Assembly: GCA_017396055.1 (NCBI GenBank)
Contig: JAFQND010000139.1
Location: 1-7,054, forward strand
Direction of reading: 5' to 3'
Length of the DNA: 7,054 nt
From: Oscillospiraceae bacterium
Lineage (GTDB): Bacteria; Bacillota; Clostridia; Oscillospirales; Ruminococcaceae
The notes beneath the pieces are model-generated. The model saw only the letters and a list, made by a program, of their open reading frames with translations. It was not told the DNA's origin and ran no database searches. Both the position numbers and the translations under genes were made by a program. Shown in pieces: positions 1 to 5,124 of this stretch; the first letter of the stretch is position 1, and each line of letters starts with the position of its first letter.

Positions 1-559
1 CAGTTTCTGTATCCGCATCCCAGAATTCATCCATCAGCTGCTGCCGGGTAAACGTCTTTTTGGGATAAGAGAGCAGCTTATAGAGAATGCTGAACTCCCG
101 GTTGGTCAGGCTGATCTCCTCGCCGCTGAGTTCAGCGGTAAACTCGTCCGCATCCATCACAAAAGAACCGATCTCCAGCTTTCGGGAGGCGGCGATCTTC
201 GCCCGGCGCAGCAGAGCACCGATCCGCAGAAAAAGCTCATCCAGATCGATGGGTTTGACCATGTAATCGTCCACGCCGATGCGGAAGCCCCGCTGTTTGG
301 AGGCGATATCATCCCGCGCGGTCATAAACAGAATGGGGATCTCCTGGTTGAGGCTTCTCACATTCCGGGCAAATTCAAAGCCGTCCGTGCCGGGCATCAT
401 GATATCCGACACGATGATATCAAATACGGTCTCATACATGGCATCATAGGCTTCCGCGGCAGTCAGACAGCCGGTGGCTTCATATCCGCTGCAGTTCAAA
501 AAAGAACAGACAGACCGGTTCAGGTCTCTGTCATCTTCCACTACCAGAACTCGAAACAT
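1..559 (-). CDS. OmpR/PhoB-family two-component response regulator (C-terminus cut by window edge)
   Basis: Transcription factor that is phosphorylated by a sensor histidine kinase and then binds promoter DNA. The visible 186 residues hold a receiver domain (about 1-115): acidic pocket E8-D9-D10, phospho-acceptor D52 in a DIMMPG context, T80 in MTAR, and K102 followed by P103. After a linker comes the start of the winged-helix domain (about 130-186, with the family signature LTNREFSILYKLL). The recognition helix and the end lie beyond base 1. The ATG at 559 is preceded by GGAGG (566-570) at good spacing, and the receiver fold begins immediately, so the start is secure. The partner kinase, normally encoded just downstream, would be outside the window. 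I cannot assign a signal or subfamily. The family call is very safe; the regulon is unknown. Confidence 0.95.
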   Translation of the reverse strand, partial: MFRVLVVEDDRDLNRSVCSFLNCSGYEATGCLTAAEAYDAMYETVFDIIVSDIMMPGTDGFEFARNVRSLNQEIPILFMTARDDIASKQRGFRIGVDDYMVKPIDLDELFLRIGALLRRAKIAASRKLEIGSFVMDADEFTAELSGEEISLTNREFSILYKLLSYPKKTFTRQQLMDEFWDADTET

Positions 560-596
560 CGCAATACCTCCGGGAACTTCATACTATTCTGCAGGT

Positions 597-602
597 ATCA
601 TA
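597..602 (-). promoter_or_regulatory. Likely -10 element for the response regulator gene
   Basis: On the minus strand TATGAT lies here, giving a predicted transcript start near 590 and a leader of about 30 bases before the ATG at 559. No good -35 hexamer is found 16-18 bases upstream; the region is only A/T-rich (AACAAAACTTTAAC). The promoter may therefore need an activator, possibly the regulator itself. The intrinsic terminator at 646-680 separates it from the upstream operon, which supports an independent promoter in this gap. Confidence 0.4.
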
Positions 603-645
603 GCACAGAAATGTTAAAGTTTTGTTTGCGTTTTGACCGCCTGGC

Positions 646-680
646 AAAAAAAGAGCAGAGGCGGTCTGCTGCCGCTCTGC
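646..680 (-). terminator. Intrinsic terminator of the 117-aa / 121-aa operon
   Basis: Reading the minus strand, GCAGAG (680-675) and CGG pair with CCG and CTCTGC (660-655), with one bulged C and a 7-base loop. The stem is followed at once by TCTTTTTTT (654-646). It starts about 40 bases after the stop codon of the 121-residue gene. Strong GC stem plus U-tract is the classical rho-independent form. The plus strand has no T-run after the stem, so it acts leftwards only. Confidence 0.88.
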
Positions 681-719
681 CCTTGTGTATCCTTTCTTTC
701 GGATGCATAAAACGGATCT

Positions 720-1085
720 TTACTCTTCCATCAGTTTGTCGCTGAGTGCGATGATCTGACCGGCATATTTCTTTTTGCGGGAAGCGAGGATCTTTTTGTA
801 CACAGGATAGTTTGCAATGGCCATCACCATTCCGATAATACCGGTCATGATCCCGGGGATCAGGGGCTCGGAAAGACCGATCGTGCCGCCGATATCGGTC
901 ATGACAAGACTCATGCCGCTGCCCATGACAATGGCACTGACAGTGCCGAACACATAGGCAAATACGTTGGCGGGGCGTTTGACTCTGGTATCCAGCTTTT
1001 TCAGTTCATCCAGCTGGGAGGATTCTTTCTCGGTGTATTGGGTGCGGATCTTCTGTGCCAGGAATTTCTGATCATTTTTCGTCAT
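720..1085 (-). CDS. Small two-helix membrane protein, function unknown
   Basis: A 121-residue protein of unknown function. Seen in the sequence: a charged N-terminal third (about 1-40, rich in K, E and Q, probably helical and cytoplasmic, ending in a KRPAN motif), a hydrophobic segment at about 41-63, a short glycine-rich turn (64-74), a second hydrophobic segment at about 75-95, and a basic C-terminal tail with SRKKKY. This is a membrane hairpin with both ends predicted on the cytoplasmic side by the positive-inside rule. There is no signal peptide and no catalytic motif. AAAGGAA (1093-1099) precedes the ATG. It lies 66 bases downstream of the 117-residue repeat protein with no terminator between, so the two are probably co-transcribed and end at the hairpin at 646-680. 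It could be a membrane anchor or accessory protein for its partner; that is inference only. Confidence 0.85.
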   Translation of the reverse strand: MTKNDQKFLAQKIRTQYTEKESSQLDELKKLDTRVKRPANVFAYVFGTVSAIVMGSGMSLVMTDIGGTIGLSEPLIPGIMTGIIGMVMAIANYPVYKKILASRKKKYAGQIIALSDKLMEE

Positions 1086-1151
1086 TGTGCATTTCCTTTC
1101 TGATTTATCTGACTGACTTTTCTGTGATAGAGTGAACGTTATCCGACGGGA

Positions 1152-1505
1152 TCAGTTTTTGGCATCTTCACCGGATGCTTCATCGCCGTCTTCCGCTTCG
1201 GTTTCGCCGGAGAGCCGTTTTTTGGCGTCTTCGACCGACTCACCTTCCCTGGCAAAAAGTTTTTCCACAAAACCGTCGCTCACTTTCGTGAAACCTTCGA
1301 CTGCGCCGGTCTCGATCTTCTTATAGCCTTCGACCACACCGGCCTCGATCTTTTTATAACCTTCCGCAACAGCCTCACCGATCTTACCGGTTTTCAGAGA
1401 ACCATCTTCCGTCAGAAACTTTTCGGTAAAAGCGTCCTCGATTTTCTGGTAGCCCTCCACAACGGTTTCACTGATCTTCTCAACCACATCTGCAATCTTA
1501 GCCAT
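1152..1505 (-). CDS. Amphipathic 11-residue-repeat protein, function unknown
   Basis: A 117-residue soluble protein that I do not recognise by function. Its core is a series of 11-residue repeats: residues 48-58, 59-69 and 70-80 each begin E-G-[YF]-x-K-[IV], and a related unit opens at E17 (EGYQKIEDAF). The two outer units both run on into an FxEK[FL]-type ending (26-30 and 79-84). Each repeat places small and hydrophobic residues (G, V, A, Y, I) on one face and K/E on the other, as expected for an amphipathic helix with 11-residue periodicity like those in synucleins, apolipoproteins and LEA proteins. The C-terminal 30 residues are strongly acidic (E, D, G, A) and probably disordered. There is no signal peptide and no cysteine. 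The start is clear: AAGGAG (1515-1520) sits 9 bases before the ATG. It is first gene of an operon with the two-helix membrane protein, which suggests surface or membrane association (inference). Confidence 0.85.
   Translation of the reverse strand: MAKIADVVEKISETVVEGYQKIEDAFTEKFLTEDGSLKTGKIGEAVAEGYKKIEAGVVEGYKKIETGAVEGFTKVSDGFVEKLFAREGESVEDAKKRLSGETEAEDGDEASGEDAKN
1266..1364 (-). repeat. Three tandem 33-bp coding repeats
   Basis: These bases encode the three consecutive 11-residue units EGYKKIEAGVV, EGYKKIETGAV and EGFTKVSDGFV. At the DNA level the first two copies are the most alike, while the third has drifted. This indicates expansion by duplication inside the gene followed by divergence. 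Confidence 0.8.
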
Positions 1506-1547
1506 TATGTATTTCTCCTTTTTATCTCGTTTGAACTTTGTGATCTT

Positions 1548-1576
1548 ATCATACCCTCCATTGGTTTTAAAAAGTT
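1548..1576 (-). promoter_or_regulatory. Likely promoter of the repeat-protein operon
   Basis: On the minus strand TATGAT lies at 1548-1553, giving a predicted start near 1541 and a leader of about 35 bases. The -35 position 17 bases upstream reads AACTTT (1571-1576), a poor match to TTGACA, although the surroundings are very A/T-rich. It lies directly after the terminator at 1607-1639, where a promoter is needed. Confidence 0.4.
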
Positions 1577-1606
1577 TTCGGAAATGTTTGAGTTTTATTA
1601 AAAAGC

Positions 1607-1639
1607 AAAAAAGCGATACCCTTTTTATTCGGATATCGC
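1607..1639 (-). terminator. Intrinsic terminator of the ferredoxin operon
   Basis: On the minus strand GCGATATCC (1639-1631) pairs with GGGTATCGC (1621-1613): nine pairs with one G:U, around a 9-base A-rich loop, followed directly by TTTTTT (1612-1607) and a second T-run. It begins about 45 bases after the stop of the 143-residue gene. Form, position and direction all agree. Confidence 0.88.
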
Positions 1640-1683
1640 CTTATATTCTGCGGCAGATAGTTTTTAAACAGCAGTTTTCATCC

Positions 1684-2115
1684 TTAGCAGGGAAAAGCCC
1701 GTTCGCCGTAAAGCTTTCCCGCCTCCCGGACGGCATCCATCAGATAAGGGGCATCCAGCCCTTCGATGCCGATCAGCTGAAGCGCATCACAGATCCAGCG
1801 GAGCGTCTCACTGTCCGGTGTTCCGGACACGCATATTCCCTTCAGCAGCAAAACAAGTACCGCCTTCACCGAACGGATATCGGCGGATTCCTCTGAAAGA
1901 CGGCCGGTATCATAATCATCGGTCCGCCCGCAGGGAGATTCACAGACAAAACAATCGGGCACGATCCGGCGTTTCTCCGCTTCGATCCGGTCGAGGATAT
2001 CTGCGCCCGGGGAGGTCAGCGCCTCCGAAAAAAGCTTTGCCGTATCTTCGGTGATCTTATCCTCGTTGCCCTCGACAGCACGTGCAAGACCGATGAGCCT
2101 TCCGAGCAGTTCCAT
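1684..2115 (-). CDS. 143-aa cysteine-motif protein resembling the N-terminal domain of hybrid cluster protein
   Basis: Probably a small iron-sulfur or redox accessory protein. Seen: a helical N-terminal part (1-53), then a cysteine motif C55-F-V-C58-E-S-P-C62-G-R-T, then helices with the pattern I-R-S-V-K-x6-L-L-K-G (80-93) and a final helix DAPYLMDAVREA (121-132). From memory, the N-terminal domain of hybrid cluster protein (Hcp) has CxxC, then CGKT, then a helix of the form DLQDLLI..LQG, and later NFDxxR...REA. The order and spacing here are similar, so distant homology is likely but not proven. The rest of Hcp, including the hybrid-cluster ligands, is absent. Further cysteines are C95, C109 and the C-terminal residue C143. 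The ATG at 2115 is chosen because it overlaps the upstream stop as TAATG and has GGGAGG 8 bases before it; a longer frame starting at 2175 lies inside the upstream gene. It is the last gene before a terminator. Confidence 0.85.
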   Translation of the reverse strand: MELLGRLIGLARAVEGNEDKITEDTAKLFSEALTSPGADILDRIEAEKRRIVPDCFVCESPCGRTDDYDTGRLSEESADIRSVKAVLVLLLKGICVSGTPDSETLRWICDALQLIGIEGLDAPYLMDAVREAGKLYGERAFPC

Positions 2116-2843
2116 TATAAGATCCTCCCGTCGGCGGAGATAGTCACCACATTCAGCGGGATATCCTTGCCGCACATGGCAATGGCGCGCCGGACAGCGT
2201 TTTCGATGCCGCCGCAGCAGGGTACCTCCATCCGGGTGACGGTGACGGTGCGGATATCATTGGCCGCAAAGATGCGGGTGAGCTTTTCGGCATAATCGCC
2301 TTCATCCAGCTTGGGGCAGCCGATCAGGGTGACTCTTCCGCGGATAAATTCCTCGTGGAAATTACCATAGGCATAAGCGGTGCAGTCGGCGGCGATCAGA
2401 AGATCTGCTCCCCGGAAATAGGGTGCATTGACCGGGACCAGCTTGATCTGTACCGGCCACTGTCTGAGCCAGCTGACCGAGCGGGTGCCGGAGGGAACGG
2501 GAGCTTCTTTGGAAAAAGTCTTTGCCTGACTGCCGGGACAGCCGCCCGAAGGACGGAGCGTGCGGCTCTGGCTGCCGGGACAGCCGGAAGGCAGCGTGGT
2601 GTGCTTTGCGATCTTGGCGGCGAGAACGGCAGCCTCGTCATAAGCAGGCGCTTCTCTTTCCTCAAAGGTGATGGCACCGGTGGGGCAGGCGGGCAGACAA
2701 TCGCCCAGACCGTCACAGTAGTCCTCTCTGAGGAGCTTTGCTTTGCCGTCAACCATGCCGATGGCACCTTCGTGACAGGCCGCTGCACAGGCGCCGCAGC
2801 CGTTGCATTTTGCTTCGTCGATTCTGATGATCTTTCTTTTCAT
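2115..2843 (-). CDS. Ferredoxin-like [Fe-S] protein with conserved CPGS / CCGG C-terminal domain
   Basis: A 242-residue electron-transfer-type protein, likely cytoplasmic. The N-terminal 60 residues form a bacterial ferredoxin domain: C13-x2-C16-x2-C19-x3-C23, then C43-x5-C49-x3-C53-P. In the second motif the expected middle cysteine is L46, so the second cluster may be [3Fe-4S] or have a non-cysteine ligand, while the first has a full set. Residues about 80-110 are a linker with two CPGSQ motifs (C88 and C102). The C-terminal domain (about 125-242) carries WPVQIKLVPVNAPYF, an AADCTAYAY motif, GCPKLD and EVPCCGG (C209, C210), features I know from clostridial 4Fe-4S proteins of unassigned partner. 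GGGAGGAT (2850-2857) precedes the ATG. It is the first gene of a two-gene operon, transcribed divergently from a Crp/Fnr regulator, which points to redox- or nitrosative-stress control (inference). Confidence 0.93.
   Translation of the reverse strand: MKRKIIRIDEAKCNGCGACAAACHEGAIGMVDGKAKLLREDYCDGLGDCLPACPTGAITFEEREAPAYDEAAVLAAKIAKHTTLPSGCPGSQSRTLRPSGGCPGSQAKTFSKEAPVPSGTRSVSWLRQWPVQIKLVPVNAPYFRGADLLIAADCTAYAYGNFHEEFIRGRVTLIGCPKLDEGDYAEKLTRIFAANDIRTVTVTRMEVPCCGGIENAVRRAIAMCGKDIPLNVVTISADGRIL
2124..2129 (-). promoter_or_regulatory. Ribosome binding site that fixes the start of the 143-aa gene
   Basis: On the minus strand GGGAGG sits 8 bases before the ATG at 2115, inside the last codons of the ferredoxin-like gene. 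Together with the TAATG overlap it shows that the true start is 2115 rather than the in-frame ATG at 2175, and it indicates translational coupling. Confidence 0.8.
2530..2586 (-). repeat. In-frame 15-bp direct repeat encoding a doubled CPGSQ motif
   Basis: CTGCCGGGACAGCCG (plus strand) occurs at 2530-2544 and again at 2572-2586, exactly 42 bases apart. The two copies encode the CPGSQ motifs at C88 and C102 of the ferredoxin-like protein, with loosely similar flanks. This looks like a local tandem duplication of 14 codons. Confidence 0.75.
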
Positions 2844-2874
2844 ATGATGATCCTCCCTGAGTACGGATTTTTTC

Positions 2875-2903
2875 TTGACTTTGTGCTTTTATTTTAGTAT
2901 ATT
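2875..2903 (+). promoter_or_regulatory. Strong sigma-A/sigma-70 promoter for the Crp/Fnr regulator
   Basis: TTGACT (2875-2880), a 17-base A/T-rich spacer and TATATT (2898-2903) give a near-consensus promoter. The start would be near 2910, with a leader of about 37 bases before the ATG at 2947. GGAGGA at 2935-2940 is the ribosome binding site. Confidence 0.75.
2891..2901 (-). promoter_or_regulatory. Candidate -10 elements for the divergent ferredoxin operon
   Basis: Reading leftwards, TATACT (2901-2896) and TAAAAT (2896-2891) are both plausible -10 hexamers. Neither has a good -35 match: TTCAAC lies 17 bases before TATACT. A promoter lacking a -35 suggests activator dependence. If TAAAAT is used, the start is near 2884 and the palindrome at 2918-2933 is centred at -41.5, the class II activator position; with TATACT it would be near -36.5. 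Confidence 0.4.
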
Positions 2904-2917
2904 GAAAGCAGAAAGTC

Positions 2918-2933
2918 TGTTGAATTTTCAACA
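2918..2933. promoter_or_regulatory. Palindromic operator, probably for the adjacent Crp/Fnr regulator
   Basis: TGTTGAA-TT-TTCAACA is a perfect 7+7 bp inverted repeat with a 2-base centre. Its layout, 5-base half-sites TGTTG and CAACA separated by six bases, is that of a CRP site (TGTGA-N6-TCACA). It lies about 8 to 23 bases downstream of the predicted start of the regulator gene, where binding would block transcription, and upstream of the ferredoxin promoter, where binding could activate it. Confidence 0.6.
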
Positions 2934-2946
2934 CGGAGGAAGAAGT

Positions 2947-3633
2947 ATGAAGGAACATCTTTCCATTTTACAGAAATGCCCCCTCTTTACCGGGGTGGAC
3001 CCCAAAGACATTCCCGTGATGATGACCTGTCTGGGCGGAACGATACGCAGCTTTTCCAAAAAAGAGACCATCATCGCCGAAGGTGATCCCGCCGAAACGG
3101 TGGGCATTCTCCTCTCCGGACGGGCACAGATCATCCGGATCGATTATTTCGGCAGCAGAAGTATCCTCGCGGAGATGGGTCCTTCGGATATGTTCGGCGA
3201 GAGCTATGCCTGCGCCGGTATGGAACAGATGCCTGTGGCGGTGGTGGCAACCGAAGACTGCACCGCGCTGCTGACCGATTGTTTCCGCATCACCCATGCC
3301 TGCTCCAACGCCTGTATTTTCCACCAGCAGATGATCTATAACCTTTTAAGAGTGGTGGCAGAAAAGAATATCGGTTTTCACGAAAAGCTGGAGGTCATCT
3401 CCGGCCGCACCACCCGCGACAAACTGCTCAGCTACCTCGCTCTCCAGGCAAAGAAACAGGATTCCGTCTCCTTTGAGATCCCCTTTGACCGGCAGGAGCT
3501 GGCCGATTACCTGGAAGTGGACCGCAGCGGTCTCTCTGCTGAGATCAGCAAGCTGCGCAAAGAAGGCATACTGGAAAGTGAGAAAAACCGTTTCACTCTG
3601 TTGGCAGGCTGCAGCCTGACCGACATCTACTGA
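2947..3633 (+). CDS. Crp/Fnr-family transcriptional regulator
   Basis: A 228-residue regulator of normal family length. The N-terminal half (about 10-120) is a cyclic-nucleotide-binding-type beta-barrel, with the typical opening CPLFTGV, the glycine turn EGDPAETVGILLSGRAQI (45-62) and GPSDMFGES (78-86). The long dimerisation helix follows (about 123-150), then a winged helix-turn-helix at about 177-215 with DRQELADYLEVDRSGLSAEI as the recognition unit. Cysteines at C11, C28, C89, C105, C112, C119 and C123 could serve redox or Fe-S/haem sensing, but the FNR-type cysteine cluster is not evident. ATG 2947 is preferred over the upstream in-frame ATG at 2875, which overlaps the -35 box; GGAGGA lies 6 bases before 2947. 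The gene faces the ferredoxin/mini-Hcp operon across a shared operator. This recalls regulators of the HcpR type, but I cannot assign that name. The GH20 gene begins 16 bases later. Confidence 0.93.
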   Translation: MKEHLSILQKCPLFTGVDPKDIPVMMTCLGGTIRSFSKKETIIAEGDPAETVGILLSGRAQIIRIDYFGSRSILAEMGPSDMFGESYACAGMEQMPVAVVATEDCTALLTDCFRITHACSNACIFHQQMIYNLLRVVAEKNIGFHEKLEVISGRTTRDKLLSYLALQAKKQDSVSFEIPFDRQELADYLEVDRSGLSAEISKLRKEGILESEKNRFTLLAGCSLTDIY

Positions 3634-3636
3634 CGA

Positions 3637-3641
3637 AAGGA
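3637..3641 (+). promoter_or_regulatory. Ribosome binding site that decides the GH20 start
   Basis: AAGGA lies 8 bases before the ATG at 3650 but directly abuts the alternative ATG at 3641. Only the start at 3650 has workable spacing, so the protein should begin MLHLIPRP. Confidence 0.7.
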
Positions 3642-3649
3642 TGATATCA

Positions 3650-5101
3650 ATGCTGCATCTGATCCCCCGCCCTCTGAAAGCCGAAGAATTATCCGGAAAA
3701 TGCCGGCTGCCCGAAGCCGTTGCCGTAAACTCTCCCTTTGAGGAATGGAGCCTTTCGGCCTTTTCCGAACGGATAAAGCGCCCGCTGACCGATGGAGAAT
3801 GGCTCACGGTCACAAAGGATCCTGCCCTGCCCGAAGAGGAATACCGGCTTCATATCCGTCCGGAGGGCATCACGGTCACCGCCTCTTCCGAAACCGGTGT
3901 CATCCGGGCGCTGACCACCGCGGCAGAGCTCTGTGAAGAGGATCTATTCCCCTGCTGTCTGATCGAAGATGAGCCGAAATATGCCCACCGCGGCCTGCAT
4001 TTTGACTGTTCCCGCCACTATTTCCCGGTGGAGGAAGTCAAACGTGTCATCGAAGAGATCTCTCTTTGCAAGATGAACGTGCTCCACTGGCACCTGACCG
4101 ACGATCAGGGCTGGCGGATCGAATCGAAAAAATACCCCCTGCTCCATGAGACGAGCGGAAAATGGTACACCCATGACGAGATCCGCGATATCGTGGAATT
4201 CGCCCGGCTTCGTGGCATCGAAGTGGTTCCTGAGATCGATATGCCCGGTCATATGACCGCCCTGCTGGCGGCTTATCCCCAGTACAGCTGCACCGGTGAA
4301 AAGGTCAGCGTGGGAAAGCGCAGCGGTATCTATCCCATCATCCTCTGCGGCGGAAACGAAGAGATCTTCCCCTTCCTCGAAGAGATCCTTTGTGAAGTGA
4401 TTCCCCTCTTCCCGTCAGAGCGGTTTCATATCGGCGGCGACGAAGCTCCAAAATCCCGCTGGAAAAAATGCCCGAAATGCGCGGTAAAGATGAAAGAACT
4501 GGGGCTGACCGCCTATGAAGATCTGCAGGGAACTTTCACCGCGCGGATCAATGACATCCTTAAAAAACACGGAAAGACCGCTGTCTGCTGGCATGAGACC
4601 CTGAAAGCAAAAAACTGCCCCGAAAATATTCAGATCCAGCACTGGACCCCCATGTGCGCAAAACAGACCAAAGCCTATGCTGACGAAAAAAAGGGGAAGT
4701 GGATCTATTCCAACACCCTCGGCACCTATCTGGATTATCCCCATTCGGTCACCTCGCTGAAAAAGATCTATCACACACAGCCGATCTTTGATAAGGTCAG
4801 CTATGCCGGCGATGAAAACCTGCTGGGCTTTGAATGCTGTATCTGGACTGAGCACGTTCCCGACAGGGAGCGGCTGGAGACCCGTGTCTTTCCCCGCGCA
4901 CAGGCCCTTGCCGAAGCCGCATGGAGCGGTGCCGGCGACTATGAGGATTTCAGATGCCGCCTGAAAAAGACGATGCAGCACAGCCTTCACCGGGATATCT
5001 TCTATACCCCCGAAGACTGGTGGGACCCCAGGGGCTTTGCCGCCTTCAAAGAAGCTTTCCGTTATTTTGTCACGATGAACAGAGCACTGTTCGCAAAATA
5101 A
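3650..5101 (+). CDS. Beta-N-acetylhexosaminidase, glycoside hydrolase family 20
   Basis: A 483-residue enzyme that removes terminal beta-linked GlcNAc or GalNAc from glycans by substrate-assisted catalysis. An N-terminal GH20b-type alpha/beta domain (about 1-108) opens with LIPRPL and ends at the IEDEPKYAHRG boundary. The catalytic TIM barrel follows: R114 in HRGLHFDCSRHYFP (sugar-contacting arginine), H146-W-H-L-T-D-D-Q-G-W155, a PEIDMPGH motif, HIGGDE with the catalytic pair D264-E265, Y353 in YSNTLGTY, and W399-T-E with downstream PRAQALAEAAWSG. All key residues are present, so it should be active. There is no signal peptide, anchor or carbohydrate-binding module, so it is probably cytoplasmic and acts on imported oligosaccharides. 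It lies 16 bases after the Crp/Fnr gene and 23 before the GH92 remnant, with no terminator on either side. The exact substrate cannot be read from the sequence. Confidence 0.95.
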   Translation: MLHLIPRPLKAEELSGKCRLPEAVAVNSPFEEWSLSAFSERIKRPLTDGEWLTVTKDPALPEEEYRLHIRPEGITVTASSETGVIRALTTAAELCEEDLFPCCLIEDEPKYAHRGLHFDCSRHYFPVEEVKRVIEEISLCKMNVLHWHLTDDQGWRIESKKYPLLHETSGKWYTHDEIRDIVEFARLRGIEVVPEIDMPGHMTALLAAYPQYSCTGEKVSVGKRSGIYPIILCGGNEEIFPFLEEILCEVIPLFPSERFHIGGDEAPKSRWKKCPKCAVKMKELGLTAYEDLQGTFTARINDILKKHGKTAVCWHETLKAKNCPENIQIQHWTPMCAKQTKAYADEKKGKWIYSNTLGTYLDYPHSVTSLKKIYHTQPIFDKVSYAGDENLLGFECCIWTEHVPDRERLETRVFPRAQALAEAAWSGAGDYEDFRCRLKKTMQHSLHRDIFYTPEDWWDPRGFAAFKEAFRYFVTMNRALFAK

Positions 5102-5124
5102 TGATCGTAAAAGAAGGATAACAG

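Noticed and set aside
1551..1556. GGGTAT on the minus strand as a possible SigB-type -10
   Set aside because: No GTTT-type -35 element lies 12-15 bases upstream, and the overlapping TATGAT is an adequate ordinary -10.
1507..1896. Plus-strand open frame of 129 residues across the terminator region
   Set aside because: It spans a promoter and a terminator of the other strand and runs antisense into the 143-residue gene, with no ribosome site or motif.
2116..2175. Upstream extension of the 143-residue gene to the ATG at 2175
   Set aside because: It would lie wholly inside the ferredoxin-like gene. The TAATG overlap and GGGAGG before 2115 decide for the shorter form.
2355..2897. Open frame of 180 residues on the plus strand
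   Set aside because: It is antisense to the ferredoxin-like gene and has a low-complexity Gly/Ala composition. It has no supporting motif.
2920..2931. TTGAATTTTCAA as a classical FNR box
   Set aside because: FNR sites are TTGAT-N4-ATCAA over 14 bases; here the half-sites are two bases too close. The 16-base CRP-type layout fits better.
2875..2946. Upstream extension of the Crp/Fnr gene from the in-frame ATG at 2875
   Set aside because: The extension would cover the promoter, palindrome and ribosome site. The conserved family start matches ATG 2947.
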